Shown piece by piece: positions 42,847-51,482 of a DNA stretch of 64,000 nucleotides; positions within the stretch are counted from its first letter, which is position 1, and every line of letters begins with the position of its first letter. Location: the NCBI GenBank assembly GCA_905235745.1, contig CAJOMN010000003.1:1-64000 (forward strand). The letters run 5' to 3'. Source of the DNA: an uncultured Lachnospiraceae bacterium. GTDB taxonomy: Bacteria; Bacillota; Clostridia; Lachnospirales; Lachnospiraceae. The notes under the pieces are model-generated. The model was not told where the DNA came from. It saw only the letters and a program-made list of their open reading frames with translations, and did no database searches. Made by a program: the position numbers and the translations under genes.

Positions 42847-43473
42847 ATGAACTGTTCATATGACAGGAACTTATTATATAAGGCGCAGACTTCAATGGCG
42901 CATATGCTTGATGCTGCGGTGGCTTTATATGGTTATGAGCTTGAGGACTATTATGACATGTTTCTCAACTCATCATATTCCGTGCGGTTTGAAAGGGGTG
43001 AATCCTCTGTTATTGCCGGAATGTCGGGACATGAGCTTGCATATGCGGTAATCAGTGAGCACAGGGATGTTGACCTTCATGACTATGTGTTCACTGTTGA
43101 TAAAAGCCGCGAATACTGGATAGGGTGGAGTCTGTCGTATTATCAGTGGGAGAGCTCCAGGTCATTTCGCTATATCAATGAGCTTGTCCCGATCAGTGAT
43201 ATGTACTCGATGTATCCGAAGTACCATGAAATGGACATTTCACAATTTGTCGATCGGGTGGATGAGATCGATCAGGATAGGCGGAAGCAGGCATTTAAGA
43301 GATTGAGACAATATGCCGGAATCAGTCAGAGAGAATTGGCGGAGCGGACCGGAATTCCGCTCAGAACAATCCAGCAATATGAGCAGGGCCAGAAGAATCT
43401 GGCTCATGCAAGGGCAGATGTTGTTGTCAAATTGAGTAAGGCGCTGTATTGCCGGGTTGAGGACATTGTTTGA
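42847..43473 (+). CDS. Helix-turn-helix protein, partner of DUF3990
   Basis: 208 residues. The N-terminal part (LYKAQTSMAHMLDAA, YELEDYYDMFLNSS, SGHELAYAVI) is not assigned to a known activity; the C-terminal 60 residues are a Cro/CI-type HTH (LRQYAGISQRELAERTGIPL, RTIQQYEQGQKN). ATG 42847 follows GGGAG; a TTG at 42826 is also in frame. In related genomes a gene like this accompanies DUF3990 proteins, so it may be the regulator or antitoxin of a now dead partner. The toxin-antitoxin idea is inference. Confidence 0.75.
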   Translation: MNCSYDRNLLYKAQTSMAHMLDAAVALYGYELEDYYDMFLNSSYSVRFERGESSVIAGMSGHELAYAVISEHRDVDLHDYVFTVDKSREYWIGWSLSYYQWESSRSFRYINELVPISDMYSMYPKYHEMDISQFVDRVDEIDQDRRKQAFKRLRQYAGISQRELAERTGIPLRTIQQYEQGQKNLAHARADVVVKLSKALYCRVEDIV

Positions 43474-43526
43474 TGCCAGGGTTATCAGAATAACTATGCC
43501 AACAGATCTCGCTTCTGCCCAAAGGG

Positions 43527-43661
43527 AATTATAATCCGCTTAATCTATCGAAAACCTAAAGATTAAGCGGATTATAATTATTCAAAAGACTTGATTCGAC
43601 CGAGTTATTGGATTATAATCCACTTAAAGTGATATATCAGGCAAGATTAAGCGAGTTATAG
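43527..43661. repeat. 20-bp inverted repeat with two further copies, upstream of an ATPase
   Basis: Arms 43527-43546 and 43560-43579 are perfect inverse complements of 20 bases with a 13-base loop. Shortened copies follow: GATTATAATCCACTTAA at 43611-43627 and AGATTAAGCGAGTTATA at 43644-43660, the latter ending at the RBS of the ATPase gene. So the motif appears four times in alternating orientation in 135 bases. Confidence 0.9.
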
Positions 43662-43674
43662 GAAGGTGTTGCAA

Positions 43675-45102
43675 TTGCTTATTGGGAGAGATAAGGAAAT
43701 TGAATTGCTTAATATGGCGATAAATGACAGTGAATCGCACTTTATAGCCATATATGGGAGAAGAAGGATAGGCAAGACATATCTTGTCAGAGAGGCCTGC
43801 ACCAACAGGCTTACGTTCCAACATTCAGGCCTATATGATGGGGGAATGAGTGATCAGATATTTGCGTTTACTGCTTCCCTCAGCGCGGCAGGATATGACT
43901 TTAAAAAGAAGCCTCAAAACTGGCTTGAGGCATTTGAAGGACTCAAGGAACTGATTAGACAGTCAAAAGAGAGCAGGAAGATTATATTTATTGACGAGCT
44001 GTCTTGGATGGATACACCCAAAAGCAACCTTATAATGGCTCTCGAGAACTTTTGGAACGGATTTGCATCAGCCAGAAAAGACGTGATTCTTATATGTTGT
44101 TCATCTGCCACGGCATGGATGATCTCAAAGGTCATACATAATAAAGGCGGGTTATATAACCGGCTTACGGAGAAGATAGCACTTAAACCGTTTTCGCTCA
44201 GACAGTGCGAGGATTATGTTCACGCAAAAGGACTGGTTCTTAATCGTGAGCAGATCCTGCAGTATTATATGATCTTTGGGGGCGTTCCGTATTACTGGAC
44301 TTTCCTGAAGAAGGGGCTAAGCCTTGCTCAGAATATTGATGAGATTCTGTTTTCTGATGATGCAGCGCTTAAAGATGAGTTTAAATACCTGTATTCATCA
44401 ATATTTAAGAACCCGGATGTATATTATAAGATTGTTCAGGCTCTTGGCAGCAAGAAGGCCGGAATGACTAGGGAAGAGATCATAGATGCAACTCATATTA
44501 GTAATTCGGGGGATCTTACACTAAGGCTTGAAGAACTTGAAAGCTGTGGCTTTATACGACGATACAATGCTTATGGAATGAAAAAGAAGAATGCGTTGTA
44601 TCAGCTGATCGATAACTATACCCTGTTCTATTTCAAATATATTAAAAACGCTCCGGGTGATGAACATTTTTGGTCCAACAGTATTAACACTCCGTCATAT
44701 AACACGTGGTGCGGTTTTGCATTTGAGAGAGTGTGCCTGGAACACATACGTCAGATAAAGAGGAAGCTGGGTATATCAGGTGTTCTTACGGAAGTTAATT
44801 CATGGTTTTGCAAAAGAGACCCGGAGAAGGGGATTTTCGGTTCGCAGATTGACATGCTGATAGTAAGAAAGGATCAGGTTATCAATCTCTGCGAGATGAA
44901 ATATTCTGTTTCGGAATACACAATAACGGTCAAGGACGAAAATGATATTAATAAAAAGATAAATGACCTTGTTCGGCAAACCGGAACGGGATATGCGATA
45001 TTTCCGACACTTGTTACAACGAAGGGTCTTGTTCCAAACACCCATTCGGGGATGATACAGTCGGTTGTCACATTAAATGATCTTTTCGAAAAGGAGGAAT
45101 AG
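43675..45102 (+). CDS. DUF234-type AAA ATPase
   Basis: A 475-residue archaeal-type ATPase: Walker A IYGRRRIGKTYLVREA, Walker B KIIFIDELSWMD, sensor VILICCSSATAWM, a winged helix (MTREEIIDATHISNSGDLTL) and a C-terminal DUF234 part with QIDMLIVRKDQVINLCEMKY, again a PD-(D/E)XK pattern. Possible starts are GTG 43666, TTG 43669 and TTG 43675; GGAAGG at 43661-43666 fits the last best. Role unknown; related genes are often next to DNA repeats, as here. Confidence 0.87.
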   Translation: MLIGRDKEIELLNMAINDSESHFIAIYGRRRIGKTYLVREACTNRLTFQHSGLYDGGMSDQIFAFTASLSAAGYDFKKKPQNWLEAFEGLKELIRQSKESRKIIFIDELSWMDTPKSNLIMALENFWNGFASARKDVILICCSSATAWMISKVIHNKGGLYNRLTEKIALKPFSLRQCEDYVHAKGLVLNREQILQYYMIFGGVPYYWTFLKKGLSLAQNIDEILFSDDAALKDEFKYLYSSIFKNPDVYYKIVQALGSKKAGMTREEIIDATHISNSGDLTLRLEELESCGFIRRYNAYGMKKKNALYQLIDNYTLFYFKYIKNAPGDEHFWSNSINTPSYNTWCGFAFERVCLEHIRQIKRKLGISGVLTEVNSWFCKRDPEKGIFGSQIDMLIVRKDQVINLCEMKYSVSEYTITVKDENDINKKINDLVRQTGTGYAIFPTLVTTKGLVPNTHSGMIQSVVTLNDLFEKEE

Positions 45103-45195
45103 GTTAACTATAACGCACTTGAACTCTTTCTTTCGGGCAATTACAATGAAGATGTCGTTTCTTTTAAGATGCTGGCGATTATCCTAAGAAACTGA
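45103..45195 (+). other. Orphan reading frame between the ATPase and HerA genes
   Basis: Directly after the ATPase stop, 30 codons without a start read VNYNALELFLSGNYNEDVV and SFKMLAIILRN, then TGA. The composition looks protein-like, so it may be the end of a lost gene. I do not recognise the family. The rest of 45103-45254 shows only the RBS AGGAGG of the next gene. Confidence 0.3.
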
Positions 45196-45254
45196 TGAGA
45201 GAGAACAATACAAATATTCAGAAATGAAATGATCATACGACAGGAGGATATGAT

Positions 45255-46862
45255 ATGTTCTATGACAACAGGATCTGGATCGGAAACGCGGGCGATAAGA
45301 GGGTTTCGATCCTTCCGCAGATGGCAAACAGGCACGGTCTTATTGCCGGTGCAACCGGTACGGGCAAGACGATCACGCTGAAGGTGCTTGCAGAGAGCTT
45401 CTCGGATATGGGCGTTCCGGTTTTTCTCGTAGATGTAAAGGGCGATCTTGCCGGTATGTGCAGACCGGGAACTGACAGCGAGGATATGCAGGAGCGGATC
45501 AGAAGGTTCGGGCTTGATGAGGCGGGATTTTCATACAGGGATTATCCGACGGCATTCTGGGATATCTACTGCAGTTCGGGCATCCCCCTTCGTACCACCG
45601 TTTCCGAAATGGGTCCCTTACTGCTTGCCAAGCTTATGGATCTTAACGACACGCAGGCAGACATACTCACATGCCTGTTCAAAATGGCAGACGACGAGAA
45701 CCTTCTGCTTGTGGATATCAAGGATCTCAAGGCGATGCTGCAGTACGCAAGCGACAACGCGGCAGAGATATCCAAGAATTACGGCAATATTACCAAGGCA
45801 AGCGTGGCGGCGATCATAAGAGGAGTTGTAGCGCTTGAGGCAGCGGGCGGTGATCAGTTCTTCACAGAACCGGGATTTAATATTGCGGACTTCTTCAAGA
45901 CAGGCATTGACGGCAGGGGTACCATCAATATCCTCGACGGAAGAAGACTTGCATCGGATATGAAGCTGTATTCGGCATTCCTGCTGTACCTGTTGTCCGA
46001 ACTGTTTGAAACACTTCCCGAGGTAGGCGATCTTGACAGGCCGAGGATGGTATTCTTCTTCGATGAGGCGCATCTGTTGTTTGATGACATTTCAAAAGCA
46101 TTGAAGCAGAAGATCGAGCAGGTAGTCAAGCTTATCAGGAGCAAAGGGGTCGGCATATATTTCTGCACGCAGAATCCGAGAGATATCCCGGATGAAGTGC
46201 TTGCCCAGCTCGGAAATAAGATACAGCACGCGCTTCATGCATACACACCTTCGGAGGAACGTGCGGTCAAGACGGCTGCGGATTCATTCAGACCCAATCC
46301 GGAATTTGACACAAAGACGGCGATAATGGAGCTCGGTGTCGGAGAGGCGCTCGTATCGGTACTTGATGAGGAAGGCGTACCTACCGTAGTCGAAAGATGC
46401 AGGATATTGCCTCCGAGATCGCTCATGGGGACTGTCAGCGACGGGGAGAGGGAGAAGGTCTTCTTGTCTGATAACCTCTATATGACCTACAAGGATCCGA
46501 AGGAAACCGACAGCGCATATGAATTCCTGGAAAGACTGAAGAGCCAGAGGGAGCTTGCCGTAAAGGAGGCCAAGGAAGCCGAAGCGGCTGCGAAAGCGGA
46601 GGAACAGGAGGCCGCAAGGGCAGAACGTGAAGCCGCAAAGGCAGCGGAGAAGGCAGCCAAAGACGCGGAACGGGAAGCTGCGGCAAGGAAGAAGAAGGCA
46701 AAGAGCGCGGCAGGATCCGTTGCAAGTTCGGCAGCAGGAACGATAGGGCGTGAAATTGGAAAGGATATAGGCGGAAAGGTCGGAGGCTCGTTTGGCAAGA
46801 CGCTCGGCGGAAACGTTATGGCACAGCTCGGCAGAAGCGTAATGGGAACATTATTCAAGTAA
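45255..46862 (+). CDS. HerA-like DNA-translocating ATPase, DUF853 family
   Basis: A 535-residue HerA/FtsK-superfamily ATPase: Walker A LIAGATGTGKTITLKVLAE, VDVKGDLAG, Walker B MVFFFDEAHLLFDD, and FCTQNPRDIPDEVLAQLGN as sensor region. About residues 425-485 is an Ala/Glu/Lys coiled coil, followed by a glycine-rich tail (GREIGKDIGGKVGG) that looks amphipathic. DUF853 proteins are widespread, and their cellular role is poorly known; pumping of DNA or protein is assumed from the family. RBS AGGAGG precedes the ATG. Core-like base composition returns here. One-base overlap with the next gene. Confidence 0.88.
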   Translation: MFYDNRIWIGNAGDKRVSILPQMANRHGLIAGATGTGKTITLKVLAESFSDMGVPVFLVDVKGDLAGMCRPGTDSEDMQERIRRFGLDEAGFSYRDYPTAFWDIYCSSGIPLRTTVSEMGPLLLAKLMDLNDTQADILTCLFKMADDENLLLVDIKDLKAMLQYASDNAAEISKNYGNITKASVAAIIRGVVALEAAGGDQFFTEPGFNIADFFKTGIDGRGTINILDGRRLASDMKLYSAFLLYLLSELFETLPEVGDLDRPRMVFFFDEAHLLFDDISKALKQKIEQVVKLIRSKGVGIYFCTQNPRDIPDEVLAQLGNKIQHALHAYTPSEERAVKTAADSFRPNPEFDTKTAIMELGVGEALVSVLDEEGVPTVVERCRILPPRSLMGTVSDGEREKVFLSDNLYMTYKDPKETDSAYEFLERLKSQRELAVKEAKEAEAAAKAEEQEAARAEREAAKAAEKAAKDAEREAAARKKKAKSAAGSVASSAAGTIGREIGKDIGGKVGGSFGKTLGGNVMAQLGRSVMGTLFK

Positions 46863-48754
46863 TGCAGACAGATCATAGTTTCTACGAAGATGAAATAAGG
46901 TGCGATTATATCGTTCCGTCAATGATCAAGCGTTCATGGGGTGCCCAGCTGCAGATACTCGATGATCTTGAGTCGGCATGCAAAAAGGCCGGGCTTAATA
47001 TCTGCGCAGAGTGGGGCACTTTGCTCGGTACCATTCGTCACGGAGGATTTATTCCGTGGGACGATGATATGGATGTATGCATGAGCCGGAAGGATTATAA
47101 TTATCTTATTGATCACTATTCATCTATTCTTCCGGACAATTATTCTGTAGTCAGTTTCAGATCTAATCCGGATTTCAAACAGATGCTTTGCCGTGTTGTA
47201 TCAAGCGACCACTATCGGTTTGATCCCGGGTATATGCACAGATACTCAGGACTTCCGGTGGCTCTTGGAATAGATGTTTTCCCGCTTGACTTTTTATCGG
47301 GAGATGAGGAGTTCGAAGCCGCGAGAGAAGGGCGTGTGAGGCTTGTATATGAGGCCGTAAATGAGATTGCATATTACGGTACAAGCCCCGTGGCGATCGA
47401 AAACAGGCTCCGTCAGATAGAGGCGGAATACGGTACTAAGATAGATCGGGGCGGCGATGTGCTTCTGCAGCTTCGGCTTCTTCTGGAGAAATCATTCGGA
47501 GAAGTCGGGGAATCTGATGCCCGGTATGTGACTCTTTATCCCATATGGCTTGACAATCATTCCTATAAGTTTCCCGTAGAGTATTATTCCGGGAGTATCA
47601 GCATGCCATTCGAATATACTTCTATAAACGTACCGGTATGCTATGATGCCATTTTGAGAAAAAAATATGGTGAACATTACATGGAACAGGTTCGAAGCGG
47701 GGGTGCACATGACTATCCGTATATTGACAGGCATTTGACCGTCCTTCGTGACAGCTTCGGATTTGAATGGCCTTCCTATGCGTTTAAAGCATCGGATATG
47801 CCGCAGAAGGATCGTGCCGATAACACGGGCTTCGCAGAGAGAAAATCATGCCTGTTCATTACATACTGCGCCGGGGCGTTTGATAATATGCGCGATGTTG
47901 CGCGGCATTATATCGACGACGGATATGAAGTGACCATTCTTCCCGTGACGAAATACGATATTGCGGCAGATATGACCGGAATAGAGGCTTCCCCGGATGA
48001 CCGGCCCGCCTCGTATTATACGGAGGGGCTATCCGGTGCGGTTGTTTGTTACGACGGCAGTATTCTTGACTCACATCCCGATGTCATAGTTACCAATTAC
48101 CAGTATGACGAGTATAATCTTATAACGACGGTCGACAAGGCATATTATTCCGGGAACCTTCGCAGGCACTGCGACAGGCTTGTATTTGTGCCGCCGTTTG
48201 AGGCACGGTCGCAGGAGGCGGGTGATGAGCGGGCGCGAAAGCTTATGCCATCATATGTATGTACTGCCCTTATCACTGCGTGCGACGGGATAATAGTGCA
48301 CAGCGATGAGATGAAGCAGCGGTACGTGGAGTGCCTTAGCGCCTGGTCGGGAGAAGGGTACACAAGTGTCTGGGAGAGCAAGATCACCGTGCTTGCACGG
48401 GATCATGCAGAAGATACCGCACCGCACGGCAGCAGGCGGAAGATCATGTTTTATGTCGGAATATCGTTTTTCGCGGAGTATGGGGAAGCGGCCATAGATA
48501 AGATCAGATGGTCATTTGATATATTCCATGATAACAGGGACAGGATAGAAGTTGTATACGTTACGCAGGACGGACTGTCTGACAATCTGAAAAGGCTCTA
48601 CCCTGATCTGTATGATATGTATGTCGCGGGCGGATTTCCGGATCCGGAAGATACGATAAGCGCGGATGACTGCGATGCATATTACGGGGAAGCATCCGCG
48701 TATGCCACTGAATTTGTTAATGCGCACAAACCGGTAATGATCATGAATATATGA
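46862..48754 (+). CDS. LicD-family protein fused to a GT-B-like C-terminal domain
   Basis: A 630-residue fusion. Residues about 25-270 are LicD: WGTLLGTIRHGGFIPWDDDM and IDVFPLDFL; LicD proteins move phosphocholine or other phospho-groups from CDP donors to glycans. From about residue 320 a second domain follows (CLFITYCAGAFDNMRDVARH, VIVTNYQYDEYN, DGIIVHSDEMKQRY) that resembles a GT-B or CDP-glycerol-transferase-like fold but is not assigned. No membrane helix. Start ATG overlaps the HerA stop (TAATG). It could decorate the same glycan as the island to the left. Confidence 0.75.
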   Translation: MQTDHSFYEDEIRCDYIVPSMIKRSWGAQLQILDDLESACKKAGLNICAEWGTLLGTIRHGGFIPWDDDMDVCMSRKDYNYLIDHYSSILPDNYSVVSFRSNPDFKQMLCRVVSSDHYRFDPGYMHRYSGLPVALGIDVFPLDFLSGDEEFEAAREGRVRLVYEAVNEIAYYGTSPVAIENRLRQIEAEYGTKIDRGGDVLLQLRLLLEKSFGEVGESDARYVTLYPIWLDNHSYKFPVEYYSGSISMPFEYTSINVPVCYDAILRKKYGEHYMEQVRSGGAHDYPYIDRHLTVLRDSFGFEWPSYAFKASDMPQKDRADNTGFAERKSCLFITYCAGAFDNMRDVARHYIDDGYEVTILPVTKYDIAADMTGIEASPDDRPASYYTEGLSGAVVCYDGSILDSHPDVIVTNYQYDEYNLITTVDKAYYSGNLRRHCDRLVFVPPFEARSQEAGDERARKLMPSYVCTALITACDGIIVHSDEMKQRYVECLSAWSGEGYTSVWESKITVLARDHAEDTAPHGSRRKIMFYVGISFFAEYGEAAIDKIRWSFDIFHDNRDRIEVVYVTQDGLSDNLKRLYPDLYDMYVAGGFPDPEDTISADDCDAYYGEASAYATEFVNAHKPVMIMNI

Positions 48755-48797
48755 CCGGACACTGCGGCAGCAACGAAGCGTATAGCAGGAGGACATT

Positions 48798-50015
48798 ATG
48801 GAACCCATCATTACAAGTTTACTTGAAACAGATGCCTACAAGTTTTCCATGGGTCAGGCGATCTATCACCAGTTTTCGGATTACAAGACGACATGGTCAT
48901 TTAAATGCCGCAATAAAGAAGTGCATTTTACGCCGGAGATGATAGAAGAGATAAAACGGCAGATCAGGATGTACTGCGATCTACGGTTTGATGAGGATGA
49001 ACTGGAGTATCTTAATAATGTCAAGTGGATAAAAGGCTCATACGTTGATTTTCTGCGGCTGTGGAAGCCGAGGTTCGATGATTTTGAGTTCGGGACGGAT
49101 TCGGAAAGCGGACTGACCATCGAAACGAAGGGAACGTGGCTTAACACTTCGATGTATGAGATCCCGACGCTTGCTATAGTCAATGAAGTATATTTCAGGA
49201 TGGCGTATGATTACGACGAACTGTTTGAAAGCTTCAGGGAGCGGCTGGACGCCAAGATCGGGGGCATCATCGACGGAACATATGAGCTCGGTGCTTTTTC
49301 CGAGTTCGGTGCAAGACGGAGGCTGTCCGGCGAGGCACAGGAACTTGCCGTGGAATCTCTTGCAAAAGCAAAGCTTCCGGAGGGTAACAGATTCGTCGGA
49401 ACGAGTAACGTCTATCTTGCGAAAAAGCTTGGTCTGGTACCTGTCGGAACAATGGCGCACGAATGGATAATGTGTGTCGGGCAGGGCAACCACAAGCATA
49501 ATCCCGCTTATTCGAACTGGTATGCGTTGGATGCGTGGGTCAGGGAATACGGCGTCCTTAACGGAACCGCGCTTACCGATGCGATAACAACCGAATGTTT
49601 TCTCAAGGATTTCCAGCTGACATATGCCACATTGTTTTCCGGGGTACGGCATGACAGCGGCAGTCCCTACGAATGGGCCGATACGATGATCAGGCATTAC
49701 GAAGATCTGGGAATAGACCCGAAGACGAAGACGCTGCTGTTTTCCGACAGCCTGGATTTTGAAAAGGCGACAGCGATCAACAGGGCATACAAGGACAGGG
49801 TCAAGACCGCGTTCGGTATAGGAACATACATAGCAAACGATACAAAAGTCGCACCGCTTAATATTGTCATGAAGACAACGGTCTGCAACGGATGCGATGT
49901 CGCCAAGATATCCGATGCCGAGGGCAAGAGCATGTGCAAGAGTGATGATTACGTTCATTACCTCAGGCGCTGTATAGACTGGAGAATGGAACACGAAACA
50001 AATGTCATACGGTAA
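48798..50015 (+). CDS. pncB: Nicotinate phosphoribosyltransferase
   Basis: Makes nicotinate mononucleotide for NAD salvage. The 405-residue product has LLETDAYKFSMGQAIYHQF at the start, GAFSEFGARRRLS, GTSNVYLAKKLGLVPVGTMA (substrate region) and FSDSLDFEKA near the phosphoribosyl site. RBS AGGAGG at 48787-48792. The end overlaps the start of the MATE gene by 14 bases. Confidence 0.95.
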   Translation: MEPIITSLLETDAYKFSMGQAIYHQFSDYKTTWSFKCRNKEVHFTPEMIEEIKRQIRMYCDLRFDEDELEYLNNVKWIKGSYVDFLRLWKPRFDDFEFGTDSESGLTIETKGTWLNTSMYEIPTLAIVNEVYFRMAYDYDELFESFRERLDAKIGGIIDGTYELGAFSEFGARRRLSGEAQELAVESLAKAKLPEGNRFVGTSNVYLAKKLGLVPVGTMAHEWIMCVGQGNHKHNPAYSNWYALDAWVREYGVLNGTALTDAITTECFLKDFQLTYATLFSGVRHDSGSPYEWADTMIRHYEDLGIDPKTKTLLFSDSLDFEKATAINRAYKDRVKTAFGIGTYIANDTKVAPLNIVMKTTVCNGCDVAKISDAEGKSMCKSDDYVHYLRRCIDWRMEHETNVIR

Positions 50016-51396
50016 CAGGACCGCCTCCAATACAATTGATATGTGCTCGGGTCCAATCGTCAGCAGACTGCTGCTGTTTGCGATCCCGCTTATGCTTTCG
50101 TCGGTATTGCAGCTCTTGTTCAATGCCGCGGATGTTATCATTGTAGGGAAATATGCGGGTGACGATTCGCTTGCCGCGGTAGGGATGACGGTACCTTTGA
50201 TCAATCTCGTGATCGGGGTGTTCATGGGCCTTTCCATAGGAAGCAACGTTCTTGCATCCCGTTATTACGGGAGCGGCGATGATGTCCGGCTGTCCAGGAC
50301 GTTACATACTTCCGTGCTTGTAAGCGTGATCGGCGGAATAGTGCTTGCGGCGGTAGGATTTGTATTATCCACGCAGATACTTGTGTGGATGAGGGCTCCG
50401 GGTGAGACGCTGCAGCTCGGAAGCTTATACCTTAAGATATACTTTCTCGGAATGCCGGCATCCATGCTGTACAACTTCGGAAGTGCGGTACTTCGCGCGG
50501 TGGGAGACACGAGACGCCCCATGTATTACCTGTTTACGGCAGGGGTCATCAATGTTATCCTGAACCTTTTCTTTGTGATAAGCCTGCATATGGATGTTGC
50601 GGGAGTCGCGGCCGCAACGGTCATCTCACAGATAGTGTCAGCGCTCCTTGTCGTAAGATGCCTTATGAAAGAGACCGGACCACTGCATTTGTCGCCTGCA
50701 TCGCTTACAATAGACAGGACCGAATTTCTGATGATATTTCGTATAGGCATACCGGCAGGACTGCAGGGAATGCTGTTTTCCCTTTCAAACGTTATCATCC
50801 AGTCGGCTGTAAACGGATTCGGTGCAACTGTGGTCGCCGGCAATTCAGCGGCGCAGAACATAGAAGGTTTTATCTACGTGTCCATGAACGCATTCTATCA
50901 GGCGTGCATATCGTTTGTAAGCGCAAATGTCGGAGCGAGGCGGCCCGAGAGGATCAACAGGATAGTTATCCGCGCTGAAATATGTGTTTTTGTAACGGGT
51001 CTGACGCTGGGCGGTCTGGCATATCTGTTCGGATACCGGCTTCTTAATATATATACCGACTCCCGCGCCGTCATGGATGCGGGGATCATCAGGATGAGGT
51101 ATGTCTGTCTGCCGTATTTTCTGTGCGGCATGATGGATGTTATGGTAGGAGGCCTGCGCGGACTCGGTTATGCGATCCTTCCTATGATAGTGTCTTTTTT
51201 GGGAGCATGCGGGCTGCGGATCATATGGATATTTACGCTCTTCAGGCTTCCGCGCTTTCATGAGACACGGTATCTGTATGTGACATATCCCGTTACGTGG
51301 ATCATCACGGTGCTTGCGCATGTTATATGCTATGTCATCGTAAAGCGCAGGTTCGACAGAAAGCATTTCATCAATTCTTCACAAATTCCTTATTGA
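50002..51396 (+). CDS. MATE-family efflux transporter
   Basis: A 464-residue multidrug and toxin extrusion protein with the expected length and about 12 membrane helices. Typical pieces: LLLFAIPLMLSSVLQLLFNA near the start, ADVIIVGKYAGDDSLAAVG, SIGSNVLASRYYGSGD, and RIGIPAGLQGMLFSLSN in the second half. Uses Na+ or H+ to export cationic compounds; substrate unknown. Overlaps pncB, so it is probably translated with it. The heat-shock promoter overlaps its last codons. Confidence 0.92.
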   Translation: MSYGNRTASNTIDMCSGPIVSRLLLFAIPLMLSSVLQLLFNAADVIIVGKYAGDDSLAAVGMTVPLINLVIGVFMGLSIGSNVLASRYYGSGDDVRLSRTLHTSVLVSVIGGIVLAAVGFVLSTQILVWMRAPGETLQLGSLYLKIYFLGMPASMLYNFGSAVLRAVGDTRRPMYYLFTAGVINVILNLFFVISLHMDVAGVAAATVISQIVSALLVVRCLMKETGPLHLSPASLTIDRTEFLMIFRIGIPAGLQGMLFSLSNVIIQSAVNGFGATVVAGNSAAQNIEGFIYVSMNAFYQACISFVSANVGARRPERINRIVIRAEICVFVTGLTLGGLAYLFGYRLLNIYTDSRAVMDAGIIRMRYVCLPYFLCGMMDVMVGGLRGLGYAILPMIVSFLGACGLRIIWIFTLFRLPRFHETRYLYVTYPVTWIITVLAHVICYVIVKRRFDRKHFINSSQIPY

Positions 51397-51422
51397 CAAA
51401 CGTTATAGTGCGGTGGTAAATT
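51393..51422 (+). promoter_or_regulatory. Sigma-A promoter of the hrcA operon
   Basis: TTGACA at 51393-51398, 18-base spacer, TAAATT at 51417-51422, just upstream of the CIRCE operator. It overlaps the last codons of the MATE gene. Confidence 0.75.
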
Positions 51423-51434
51423 ATGTAAAGAATG

Positions 51435-51461
51435 TTAGCACTCTAATGGGTTGAGTGCTAA
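51435..51461. promoter_or_regulatory. CIRCE operator (HrcA binding site)
   Basis: Perfect consensus: TTAGCACTC (51435-51443), nine bases, GAGTGCTAA (51453-51461). It lies between the promoter and hrcA; HrcA repressor binds it until heat shock titrates GroE. Confidence 0.98.
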
Positions 51462-51482
51462 CAAACCGAAAGGACAGACGAC

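Noticed and set aside
43527-43579. Ordinary intrinsic terminator after the HTH gene
   Set aside because: The 20-bp stem is A+T-rich at its base, has no T-run after it, and the motif is repeated further downstream toward the ATPase.
43527-43661. CRISPR array
   Set aside because: Only four degenerate copies in alternating orientation with unequal spacing, and no cas genes; better read as an operator or recognition array.
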